Positions 1 through 6,656 are shown, counted from the first letter of the stretch. The stretch: 12,130 nucleotides of DNA from Planctomycetota bacterium (GCA_019347795.1 JAHWKS010000065.1:1-12130), one strand, 5' to 3'. Translations and numbers: made by a program. Notes: a model not told the origin generated them from the sequence alone.

Positions 1-289
1 ACTCCTGGAGCCGTGTCCGCCAATTGTAACGGCCCGTCAGCAACCCGTATCGCGTCGGCGAGCAGACCGCCGAGGAACTGTGCGCGTCTGTAAAACTCAT
101 CCCTTGACGGACGAGGCGGTCGAGGTGCGGCGTCGGAATCATGTTTTCGGGATAGTGGGCCTGAACGTCGCCGACGCCGAAGTCATCGGCGAGGATCACG
201 ACGATGTTGGGGCGGTCGTCCTCCGCGGATGCCGCTCGCACACCGACAACGGAAATCGCCAACAGGGCGAGGAGTGTGACTTGCTGCAC
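1..289 (-). CDS. Secreted sulfatase (arylsulfatase family), N-terminal part, cut by window edge
   Basis: This is the first 96 codons of a type I sulfatase, an enzyme that hydrolyses sulfate esters, here probably on polysaccharides in the periplasm or outside the cell. A hydrophobic signal peptide covers about residues 1-22 and ends in AASA. RPNIVVILADD (26-36) is the usual opening strand of the fold, with the metal-binding Asp pair at 35-36. CSPTR (76-80) is the C-x-P-x-R signature, so Cys76 should be converted to formylglycine by a maturase. TGRY (85-88) follows as expected. I chose the GTG at 289-287 because GAGG lies 11 bases upstream and the signal peptide begins directly; an in-frame TTG further upstream has no ribosome site. 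Families usually have 450-550 residues, so most of the gene lies left of the window. It is transcribed away from the exosortase operon. Family call is firm; substrate unknown. Confidence 0.93.
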   Translation of the reverse strand, partial: MQQVTLLALLAISVVGVRAASAEDDRPNIVVILADDFGVGDVQAHYPENMIPTPHLDRLVRQGMSFTDAHSSSAVCSPTRYGLLTGRYNWRTRLQE

Positions 290-660
290 GATGCCAGTTA
301 CCTCACAAGCCAAAGGAACGATAACGCAGTGTGCCGCCCCCAAGATGATAACCGATCTTTTTGTCGTGTGCCGGCGCCCGACTAGGAAACTAGGATATCG
401 CAATGATCTGATGCGAGGCTCTGCCCTCACCGAGTTCGGGGCGAGTGGAGCCAATTGGGTTGAGGAAGCATTCGGCGTCCTCTTCGACGACCATGCGCAC
501 GTAGAGAACCATGCTTGACCAAAAACTGGTAGTGATTCCCAAAACTTACATTCTTGCTTGACGGCGGCGCAACGGCGCCGTTGAATAGAAGCGGTGCGTG
601 GGAGGACGTGCCCGTGCTTGAAGGTCGGCGTGCGTTGAGGCGCCGAGAGCACTGCCGGAT
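290..660. other. Intergenic region without a convincing gene
   Basis: This stretch separates the sulfatase start from the 3' end of the 65-codon minus-strand gene, so it should hold the sulfatase promoter and 5' leader. The short open frames in it have no ribosome site and no recognisable protein character. On the minus strand TATCAT (350-345) is a passable -10 box for the sulfatase but has no matching -35 box. A direct repeat ACTAGGA occurs at 381-387 and 389-395. The base composition is visibly less GC-rich than in the genes. Confidence 0.6.
558..586 (+). promoter_or_regulatory. Possible sigma70-like promoter with a palindrome in the spacer
   Basis: TTGACG (558-563) and TTGAAT (581-586) are separated by 17 bases, which fits a housekeeping promoter (5/6 and 4/6 matches). 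The perfect 12-base palindrome AACGGCGCCGTT (571-582) fills the second half of the spacer and touches the -10 box, a place where a repressor could act. The next plus-strand gene is the exosortase at 913, so a transcript from here would have a leader of about 320 bases running antisense to the 65-codon gene. The same bases also form a hairpin (562-570 with 575-583, loop AACG) that could instead end transcription of that minus-strand gene, although no T-run follows. Low certainty: planctomycete promoters are poorly defined and such matches arise by chance. Confidence 0.22.
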
Positions 661-858
661 CTATGAAGTCTGCCGCGAGTCGCCAGGAGGGGTCGCGTTC
701 GGCGGCGGCTGACCGCGGACGGCGTCACACCAATCGAGGTAACGTTCGATTTCCGCCAAGGGCATTCCTTGAGCAAGCGCGGCGCGAATCGCCTCCTTCC
801 GCTGGGAAGCCGATTTCGCGTCTGCCAATAACTTCTTTGCCTCTTCTTCGTGCGACAT
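661..858 (-). CDS. Small hypothetical protein, 65 aa
   Basis: Unrecognised function. The protein opens MSHEEEAKKLLADAK and is strongly charged and helical through about residue 48; GMPLAEIERYLDW (31-43) looks like a short helix-turn-helix or a helical hairpin, and the tail from Gln50 is Pro/Ser/Thr-rich and probably disordered. There is no signal peptide or membrane segment, so it should be cytoplasmic. I chose the ATG at 858 because GGGA lies 5 bases upstream; the frame extends to a TTG at 882 without a ribosome site. It starts 54 bases from the exosortase start and points the other way, so both promoters would have to share or overlap this gap. From memory it resembles short conserved proteins of planctomycetes, but I cannot name a family. 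The ordered, non-shadow-like sequence makes it a probable real gene. Confidence 0.62.
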   Translation of the reverse strand: MSHEEEAKKLLADAKSASQRKEAIRAALAQGMPLAEIERYLDWCDAVRGQPPPNATPPGDSRQTS

Positions 859-912
859 GCGTTTCCCATAACGATACCGCAACGCCGGGAATGCTGAAAG
901 GCGATTTTCCTT

Positions 913-1884
913 GTGCCGCGAACCCGCTTAATCCGTGAAACGCTTCGCTCCCCCGCTCCGCCTGTCTTGCGGTCCGAGGGTGGTCCTCGCGGTCTCATTC
1001 CCGTCGCTCCGCAGTCGCGCACGCAACGCCGCCGGCAATTCGCCGTCGCAACTCTCCTGCTGGCCGGCGTGGGACTGTGGGCTCATTGGCCCGCGGTTCA
1101 ATGGATCGTCGATCTCTGGAGAACCGAGCCCGATTACGCCCACGGGTTTCTCCTGCTGCCGGTGGGCGCAGGACTGCTGTGGCTTCGGCGCGAGAGGGTT
1201 CCGCGGGCGCCGCACGGCAGTGTGGGGGCGGGGCTGGCGCTCATCGGTTTGAGCGTGATTATGAAAACGGCGGGCATCGCTTTTTTCGTGAAACCGCTGC
1301 TCGGCTGGTCGCTCGTGGTGTGGCTGACGGGGGCCTGCTGTCTTCTCGGCGGCCGCCGATTGCTGGCGTGGTGCTGGCCGGCGCTGGGGCTGTCGCTGCT
1401 GTGCATTCCGTTGCCCTATCGCGCGGAGCATGCGCTGAGCCTGCCGATGCAGCAGTGTGCAGCCATGGTCAGCAGCGCCCTGTTGCAGTGCCTGGGAGAG
1501 CCCGCCGTGCGGGAGGGAAACGTCATTCTGCTTCGTGATTTGCGATTGGAGGTGGCGCAGGCGTGTAGCGGAGTGCGCCTCTTGATGGGGTTTGTGGCGC
1601 TGGGATACGTGTACGCAGTCGTGACGGGAGGCCCGCTCTGGCGGCGGGGATTCTTGGTGGCAGCGGCCGTCCCCATCGCCGTTTTGGCGAACGCCGCGCG
1701 GATCGCGGCGACGGGTTGGCTCGCAAGCCGATCCTCGAATGCGGAGTGGACCCTGCACCACGACGCCGCCGGCTGGGCTTCGCTCGTTGCGGCGGCCCTG
1801 ATGAGCGGGATGCTCCTGTGGTTGCTCAATCGCATCGTCGTCCCGGTCGACGTGGTGCGACCGATCGATGTCGTTCGCCGATGA
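913..1884 (+). CDS. Exosortase (exosortase/archaeosortase family transpeptidase)
   Basis: This is an inner-membrane cysteine protease/transpeptidase that recognises PEP-CTERM sorting signals and cleaves them, moving the protein to the surface. The 323 residues contain about eight hydrophobic segments. The early motif DYAHGFLLLP (74-83) is typical. The three catalytic residues are all present: Cys218 in QACSGVR, Arg263 in NAARIA, and His283 in HHDAAGW. IPLPYR (165-170) matches the conserved loop. The GTG at 913 is the first possible start after an in-frame TGA, with AAAGG about 12 bases upstream; a TTG at 967 is an alternative, so the start is uncertain. It heads a four-gene operon with a TPR protein, an EpsI-family protein and a PEP-CTERM protein, which supports the call. 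It may belong to the planctomycete subtype called exosortase U, but I cannot prove the subtype by eye. Confidence 0.93.
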   Translation: MPRTRLIRETLRSPAPPVLRSEGGPRGLIPVAPQSRTQRRRQFAVATLLLAGVGLWAHWPAVQWIVDLWRTEPDYAHGFLLLPVGAGLLWLRRERVPRAPHGSVGAGLALIGLSVIMKTAGIAFFVKPLLGWSLVVWLTGACCLLGGRRLLAWCWPALGLSLLCIPLPYRAEHALSLPMQQCAAMVSSALLQCLGEPAVREGNVILLRDLRLEVAQACSGVRLLMGFVALGYVYAVVTGGPLWRRGFLVAAAVPIAVLANAARIAATGWLASRSSNAEWTLHHDAAGWASLVAAALMSGMLLWLLNRIVVPVDVVRPIDVVRR

Positions 1885-1887
1885 GGG
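1883..1887 (+). promoter_or_regulatory. Ribosome binding site that fixes the TPR gene start
   Basis: GAGGG lies 7 bases before the ATG at 1895. It overlaps the last two bases of the exosortase TGA stop. The in-frame ATG at 1868, inside the exosortase gene, has no such site, so 1895 is preferred. Confidence 0.6.
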
Positions 1888-1894
1888 CCGTTGC

Positions 1895-3994
1895 ATGAAA
1901 CTGACCGCCTCTTCGCCCCGCCGCCGAACGTGGACCGTCAACTACCGATTCGCAGCCGCAGCGCTGGCCGCCGCCGCGGCGGTCGTACTCGGGGCCGCCG
2001 CATGGCGCTCGCACCAGGTGCATCGCCTCGCGGACGCCCTGTTGCGCGAGGCCGACGACTGGGAGCGACGGCGAGACTGGCGCCGCGCCGCGGACGTCCT
2101 TTACCGCTACTCGCTCTTGCGTCCGGCCGACCGCCGCGCCGCCGTTCGCCGCGCGCGGGCGTTCGACGGCGCTGCCCGCGGCGAGGCGGAACAACGCCAG
2201 GCGGCTCAACTTTATCAGGCGGCGATTCAGGCCGCCCCCGACGACGCCTCGCTCCACCGCAGGCTGGCGGAGCTTCTGCTGGAAATCGGCGATTTTTCCG
2301 GCGCCTTGGTGCGGGCGGAGGTGCTGCTCACGCTCGAGCCGGACGACGCATCGGCGGTGCGCGTGAAGGCGCTGGCTTTGGCCGAGCAATTCGACCGCGG
2401 CGGCGCTGTCTCCCGGGCGATCGCCGCGAGCGAGCTGCAAGCGGCCCAGCGACGAAACCCGGAGGACGTCGGCCTCGCCTTTGTAACCGCCGATTTCCTG
2501 CGGCGCCATTCCTTGCCGTCGGAGTCGGGGCAGCGAGCCGCCGCCGACGCTCTGGTCGATCAGGCGGTTGCCCGCTTTCCCGACCGCGGCGACGTCCTCC
2601 TGTCGCGGCACTTTTACCGTGCGCGGCATCAGTTGCCCGGCGCCGAGGCGGATCTGACTCGAGCGATGGAAATCGCCCCGCACGATCCGGAAGTTTTGCT
2701 CGCCGCTGCAGCGCGCCGCGCCGATCGGGGCGATTGGGACGCAGCGGCCCGTCTCTACCGAGACGCGATCGACCGGGCGCCGCACGATCAGCGCGGGCCG
2801 CTCGGGCTGGGGGCCGTGCTGTTTGCCGCGGGTCGTCGCGACGAGGCCGCAGACGTCTGGCGGAGCGCGCTCCGCCGGCCGGGCGCCGGCCACAACGTCG
2901 CCACTCAGCTTCAACTGGCGCGGGCGCTGCTTTGTCTGGGTCGCCTGGCCGAGGCGGACGATGTGTTGCGGTCCGCGGAAACCGTTCTCGCTTCGGAACC
3001 CAGCGTGAGCAACGCCGAGACGGCGCGGCGTCGTCGGTGGTCGCTGGCGCTTCGAGCCGGCTGGCATCTCGCGCGCGAGGAACTGGAACCGGCCGCCGCG
3101 CTGCTGGAGCGGCAACTCCAGCTTTATCCGTCAGGTCGGGGCGCCGCCGCCCAGGACGAGCATTATGGGGTGCTTTTTCAGTTGGGAGACGTCTACCAGC
3201 GGCTGGGAAGGTGGAGCTCCGCCGCCCGCAGCTTCCAAAAGGCCGCTTCCCTTCGCTCCGACGCCGTGGCGCCGCGAGCGGGGCTGGCGGCGGCTTGGGA
3301 GTCTGCAGGACGATGGCGCCTGGCGGCGGGGGCGTATCGTGAGGTGATGAAGCTCGACCCGCACGATGGGAACGCCCTTTGCAGCATCATCGGCGTTTTG
3401 CACCGGCTGGCGGCCGCCGAGCCGGCGCCGGAAAGCGAGTCCGACCCTGCCGCTCAGCGGGACGCCTGCCTGAGCGAAGCACTTTCCTGGGCGAAGAAGG
3501 CGGTCGCACAACGGCCCGAAGACGCAATGGCGCACCTTCAACTTGGGCAGACGCTCGCCTTGTTGAGCCGCCGCGAGGAGGCGGAAGCGGCCTTCCTCCG
3601 CGCGGTCGAGTTCGGAGGGGGCGACCACCGCGTCCAACTCGGCCGCATTGCCTTCTATGCTCAGACGGGCCGCATGCCGCTTGCGCAGCGCACATTGGAA
3701 GAGTGTGCCGCGAGCGCGGCGCTGACGCCTGGGGCGCGGGCCTGGTTTCTGGCCCAAGGGCGTCGCGCGCTGGGCGAGCGTGCGGAGGCCCAGCGCCAAT
3801 ACTTCGAGGCCCTTCGCGCTGATCCGGAAAACGTTGTGCTGCAACAGCAGGTAAGCGATTACTTTCGTGGTCCCGACGCCGCGCGCTCGCGCTCGCTGCT
3901 GCGCCGGGCGTTGGCGCTTTCGCCGGCGTCGCGCTCGCTCCAGCAGTCGCTGGCGGCCCTGGAGTCGAGCGCGCGACAGGAGGCGCAGCCATGA
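1895..3994 (+). CDS. Membrane-anchored tetratricopeptide repeat protein of the exosortase operon
   Basis: This 699-residue protein has a short basic N-terminus, one Ala-rich membrane segment (about 18-38) and a long periplasmic or extracytoplasmic array of TPR-like helical pairs. The clearest repeats are at 98-145, 260-330, 425-490, 545-575 and 614-650, with typical cores such as AAQLYQAAIQAAPDD and AARLYRDAIDRAPHD. TPR arrays bind proteins and have no catalysis of their own. Large TPR proteins (PrsT-like) occur in many exosortase/PEP-CTERM loci, where they are thought to help polymer or protein export; this one is somewhat shorter and lies between the exosortase and the EpsI gene. The start at 1895 is 10 bases after the exosortase stop, and its own stop overlaps the next start as ATGA, so all are probably translated together. 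Very high GC gives long false open frames on both strands. Confidence 0.9.
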   Translation: MKLTASSPRRRTWTVNYRFAAAALAAAAAVVLGAAAWRSHQVHRLADALLREADDWERRRDWRRAADVLYRYSLLRPADRRAAVRRARAFDGAARGEAEQRQAAQLYQAAIQAAPDDASLHRRLAELLLEIGDFSGALVRAEVLLTLEPDDASAVRVKALALAEQFDRGGAVSRAIAASELQAAQRRNPEDVGLAFVTADFLRRHSLPSESGQRAAADALVDQAVARFPDRGDVLLSRHFYRARHQLPGAEADLTRAMEIAPHDPEVLLAAAARRADRGDWDAAARLYRDAIDRAPHDQRGPLGLGAVLFAAGRRDEAADVWRSALRRPGAGHNVATQLQLARALLCLGRLAEADDVLRSAETVLASEPSVSNAETARRRRWSLALRAGWHLAREELEPAAALLERQLQLYPSGRGAAAQDEHYGVLFQLGDVYQRLGRWSSAARSFQKAASLRSDAVAPRAGLAAAWESAGRWRLAAGAYREVMKLDPHDGNALCSIIGVLHRLAAAEPAPESESDPAAQRDACLSEALSWAKKAVAQRPEDAMAHLQLGQTLALLSRREEAEAAFLRAVEFGGGDHRVQLGRIAFYAQTGRMPLAQRTLEECAASAALTPGARAWFLAQGRRALGERAEAQRQYFEALRADPENVVLQQQVSDYFRGPDAARSRSLLRRALALSPASRSLQQSLAALESSARQEAQP

Positions 3995-4635
3995 CGAAGT
4001 TCGCCTTGTGGTTCGGCGTGCTTGCGGCGACGGCGCTGACGGGCGTCTCCGGATTGATTGACGCCGCCCTCCGGCATCGCGAAGCGGCGGATGCCTTGAT
4101 CCGCGCCGGCCAACGCATTGAGCGGCTCCCCGGCGATTTCGGCCGCTGGCGCCTGTTGAAAGAAGAGCCGCTGCACGCATCGACCGCCCACGAGCTTCAA
4201 TGCCGCGGCTATGTGAATCGCTCTTACGTGCACCTCGACAACGGCGATCGCGTGAACGTGGCGGTCGTCGTGGGACCCGCGGGTCCGACCGCGGTGCACA
4301 CGCCCGAGATCTGCTATTCGGCGCGGGAATACGAGTTGGCGGATCCGCCCGAGAAGCGCCGGCTGCGGGCGCCCGGCGCCGGCGAGCACGAGTTTCGGCG
4401 GGTTGGGTTCCGCTCCCGGCAACTTCCGTCGGCGACGCTCAGCGTCTATTATGCGTGGAGCGACGGCCGGGGATGGCAGGCGCCCGAGGCGCCGCGCTTG
4501 ATGCTCACGCACCTTCCGAAGTTGTACAAGATTCAGGTCGCGGCCTATGCGGATCAAGGTGCGACGCCCGACCCGTGCGAGGCCTTTCTAAGAGACTTTC
4601 TCCCGATACTCGACTCCCGAATGCAAGAACCATAA
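3991..4635 (+). CDS. Exosortase-associated EpsI family protein (DUF3485 type)
   Basis: The 214-residue product has an N-terminal signal anchor (about 4-24) and one extracytoplasmic domain. The hallmark is HTPEICY (103-109), with conserved His103 and Cys108, preceded by VVVGPAGPTAV in the position where the family carries its strand and turn, and followed by YYAWSDG (153-159). GRWRLL (51-56) matches the usual W-containing start of the domain. The biochemical role of EpsI proteins is not settled; they occur either fused to the exosortase C-terminus or next to it, and are believed to assist its function. Here the gene is separate. The start is firm: AGGAGG (3978-3983) lies 7 bases upstream and the ATG overlaps the TPR stop by four bases, a sign of translational coupling. 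The next gene begins 11 bases after its stop. Confidence 0.9.
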   Translation: MTKFALWFGVLAATALTGVSGLIDAALRHREAADALIRAGQRIERLPGDFGRWRLLKEEPLHASTAHELQCRGYVNRSYVHLDNGDRVNVAVVVGPAGPTAVHTPEICYSAREYELADPPEKRRLRAPGAGEHEFRRVGFRSRQLPSATLSVYYAWSDGRGWQAPEAPRLMLTHLPKLYKIQVAAYADQGATPDPCEAFLRDFLPILDSRMQEP

Positions 4636-4646
4636 GGAGTTCCACG

Positions 4647-5909
4647 ATGCGGCGCTGGAAATTTGCTCCGGCAGTGCTGGGTGCGCTGCTTGCGGCAACG
4701 AGTTCTGTAACGGCCTTCCAGGCCGGCGTTAACGAGGAGGAGCAACAAGCGGCGCCGGCCGTCGAGGCGCCGGCGGAGGCCGAGCCGGGCACGGAAGTCG
4801 AGATGCGGGAAACGTTCGGCCTGTCGGATTGGCGCATCATCGCGCTCGGCCCTCTTCCGGGAGGCCGCACCTTCGCCGCCGCCAACGCGATCAACGATCA
4901 CGGCTTGATCGCCGGATACGGCACGGACGAGGACGATGCCCGGCGGGCGGTCGTGTGGCGGCCCGTCGGCGAGGAAGAGCGATGGCGGATCGAGGAGCTT
5001 CCCGCGCCCGACGAAGCTCAGGCCCTCGGCGTCAGTGATACAGGGCTTGTCGTGGGGAGCAGCGGCGGCCGTCCCTATCTTTGGCGGTTCGACGCGGAGG
5101 CGAACCAGTGGAGCGGCGAGCCGCTGGGCGAGCGCGGCGCGGCGCACTGGGTGAACGAAGAAGGAACGATCGTCGAAGGAGTTGTTCCGCGGGACGATCA
5201 GGTCGCCTACCGGCGCTGGTCCCGCCACGAGGAGGGATGGCAGGCCGCGGACGCCGACCCGCCCGACATGTCCTTCCAGCTTTACGATCCGCGGCCCATC
5301 GGAAGCGGCGTCTTCTTTCTCGACTCCAATTCCTCCGGCGTTACCGTCGGCTACCGGGAGTTCGTGCAGGAGATTGCCGTCCCCCCGGAACTTGGAAAGG
5401 TTCACTTTCTGCAAGGGGCCCAAGAGCCGGCGCCGCCGTTGGCGGTTGCGGAGAAGGTCCAAGAGGCCATTGTAGCCATTCCCACCATCGGCCTGGTGTT
5501 CAGCGGCGTGGGGCCGGGGCTGGGAGCGCCGTCGGGCTTTCAGGCGGCGTTCTCTGCCACGGGTCCAACCGCGCTGCCAATCGGCGGCTTTGCCGGAGGC
5601 GCGGTCGTGGCGGGTGTCGGCGGCGGAGGCATCGGCGGCGGTGGAGGCGGTAATGGTGGAGGCGGTAATGGTGGCGGCGGTAATGGTGGCGGCGGTAATG
5701 GTGGCGGCGGTAATGGTGGAGGCGGTAATGGTGGAGGCGGTGACGGGAACGGCGGCGGCGGAAATGGCGGGCTCCCGCCCGGCGAAGTCATCCCCGAACC
5801 CAGCTCGCTGGTGATCTGGATGACGCTGCTCGTCGTCGGCCTGGCTTGCTTACTCGCCCGCTATTGGGGAGCGCCGCGCACCGTTCCGCCGCCAAAATAC
5901 GGCGTGTGA
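4647..5909 (+). CDS. PEP-CTERM protein with HAF repeats and Gly-rich linker; probable exosortase substrate
   Basis: This 420-residue surface protein is the likely cargo of the exosortase encoded upstream. A signal peptide covers 1-23, followed by an acidic Ala/Glu/Pro stretch (27-52). Residues 76-240 hold about four HAF-type extracellular repeats, for example NAINDHGLIAGY (80-91) with VVWRP, GVSDTGLVVGS (128-138) with YLWRF, and two weaker copies at 163-190 and 216-240. A hydrophobic, Gly-containing part (270-325) leads to the Gly-Asn repeat (about 326-375). The sorting signal is VIPEPSS (381-387), then a membrane segment (388-404). Past it comes a 16-residue tail, R405-V420, longer and richer in Pro than the usual few basic residues. 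AAGGAG (4634-4639) sits 7 bases before the ATG and overlaps the stop of the preceding gene. Binding partner or activity unknown; repeats of this kind suggest a propeller-like fold. Confidence 0.9.
   Translation: MRRWKFAPAVLGALLAATSSVTAFQAGVNEEEQQAAPAVEAPAEAEPGTEVEMRETFGLSDWRIIALGPLPGGRTFAAANAINDHGLIAGYGTDEDDARRAVVWRPVGEEERWRIEELPAPDEAQALGVSDTGLVVGSSGGRPYLWRFDAEANQWSGEPLGERGAAHWVNEEGTIVEGVVPRDDQVAYRRWSRHEEGWQAADADPPDMSFQLYDPRPIGSGVFFLDSNSSGVTVGYREFVQEIAVPPELGKVHFLQGAQEPAPPLAVAEKVQEAIVAIPTIGLVFSGVGPGLGAPSGFQAAFSATGPTALPIGGFAGGAVVAGVGGGGIGGGGGGNGGGGNGGGGNGGGGNGGGGNGGGGNGGGGDGNGGGGNGGLPPGEVIPEPSSLVIWMTLLVVGLACLLARYWGAPRTVPPPKYGV
5640..5765 (+). repeat. 15-bp minisatellite coding for a GGGGN linker
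   Basis: Seven 15-base units, GGTGGMGGCGGTAAT (M = A or C), run head to tail from 5640 to 5744. The last ends GGTGAC rather than GGTAAT. A six-base spacer and one diverged unit (5751-5765) follow. Units 1, 2, 6 and 7 carry the A form and units 3-5 the C form, as expected from recent copying of neighbouring units. Each unit adds five residues (GGGGN) without changing frame, so copy number would only change the distance between the HAF domain and the PEP-CTERM anchor. Confidence 0.95.
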
Positions 5910-6253
5910 TTCATGAACCAGGCCCGGTTCCCTGTCGTGAGCGGCGGAGACCCCGCATTGCCGCCGAATACGGGGGGCGGCGGAGATTGCAGTTGCTGCT
6001 CCAGCCTCATCAGCGCCGCGCCTTGCTGCTGATTGAGCGCCTGCTGCTGCTGATACGGCCGCACGAACGTGTAATAATTGCCCACGCGGCCGAATCGCCC
6101 GGGGGTAGTCAGCGCCAAGTAGGGGCTGACGGCGGGCCGCTGCGGGATGATCGGACCTCCTCCGCGGTTGACGGCGTTGGGCGGCGGGACGGCGCCGATC
6201 TCGCTTGAGCAGCAAAACGACGCCGCAATCGCCAAGAGCAGGGGAATCCGCAT
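5861..6253 (-). CDS. Small secreted hypothetical protein, 130 aa, Pro/Gln-rich
   Basis: Function unknown. A signal peptide (about 1-21, MRIPLLLAIAASFCC then SEIGA) is followed by a Pro/Gly/Asn-rich mature chain of about 109 residues. Visible blocks are VSPYLAL (42-48), NYYTFVRPYQQQQ (59-71), a short Gln/Leu helix ALNQQQGAALMRLEQQLQ (72-89), and TGNRAWFMNHTPYF (107-120). From memory these four blocks in this order recur in a family of small planctomycete secreted proteins, but I know no function. The start is secure because AAGGAGG (6266-6260) lies 6 bases before the ATG. The gene converges on the PEP-CTERM gene and shares its last 49 bases with it on the opposite strand, so there is no room for a terminator between them. 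It could act at the cell surface with the exported polymer; that is a guess from position only. Confidence 0.82.
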   Translation of the reverse strand: MRIPLLLAIAASFCCSSEIGAVPPPNAVNRGGGPIIPQRPAVSPYLALTTPGRFGRVGNYYTFVRPYQQQQALNQQQGAALMRLEQQLQSPPPPVFGGNAGSPPLTTGNRAWFMNHTPYFGGGTVRGAPQ

Positions 6254-6656
6254 CTCTTACCTCCTTCGTGTAAACGGGCGTCCGAAGATCGGCGCCCTCG
6301 TTCTCACGTCGCGAATGTCGTTCCGGGCTTGCGCCTTTTATCGGACGATCGCTTCGCCCGCGTGAAGCTGAGACGGCAGTCCGACGCACCTTTCCCTGCC
6401 GCACCGCGATACCGCGCACGGCGGCATTGGGGGACGGGGCGAGGATCATCGCCGCGCCGATTATGACGCAAATCAGAATCGTATGGGAATTGCGCCCCGT
6501 AGGAGTCGTAGGTTCGCCGCACGATTCTATTGCCGCGTTGGCCGCCGAGTGTCGATGGAGGCCGATGAACGCGTTGCGATCAACCAGACTGCCAATCATA
6601 GCCGATGGACCGGCGTGGGTTGATTGGCGCCGCAAATCGATTCCAAGGATGGTGCC
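6254..6656. other. Divergent intergenic region, no convincing gene
   Basis: These 403 bases lie between the starts of the minus-strand 130-aa gene and the plus-strand export lipoprotein gene, so they should carry two outward promoters. I found no pair of boxes good enough to name. A 72-codon minus-strand frame (6522-6304) has no ribosome site and an Arg-rich, shadow-like translation; plus-strand frames here lack any protein character. AT content is higher than in the flanking genes, as expected of a regulatory spacer. Confidence 0.55.
6260..6266 (-). promoter_or_regulatory. Strong ribosome binding site of the 130-aa secreted protein
   Basis: On the minus strand AAGGAGG precedes the ATG at 6253 by 6 bases, a full match to the anti-Shine-Dalgarno sequence. 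It is the best evidence that this minus-strand frame is translated and not a shadow of the neighbouring gene. Confidence 0.75.

Noticed and set aside
1826..3115. Long open frame of 429 codons on the minus strand across the TPR gene
   Set aside because: It lies antisense to a well-supported TPR gene, is Arg/Gly/Pro-rich with no motif, and has no ribosome site. High GC in third positions removes stops from this frame.
4200..4646. Upstream extension of the PEP-CTERM frame through the EpsI gene
   Set aside because: The extension is an out-of-frame reading of the EpsI gene. The ATG at 4647 has a strong ribosome site and begins a proper signal peptide.
5640..5765. The 15-base repeats considered as a CRISPR array or phage attachment repeats
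   Set aside because: Units are contiguous with no unique spacers, preserve the reading frame and code a simple peptide linker.
5540..5791. Minus-strand frame coding a Pro-rich repeat (PPPPLP)
   Set aside because: It is the exact antisense of the Gly-Asn minisatellite inside the PEP-CTERM gene and exists only because of the repeat.
6304..6522. 72-codon minus-strand frame upstream of the 130-aa secreted protein
   Set aside because: Basic, low-complexity translation and no ribosome site; the region is better explained as a divergent promoter spacer.
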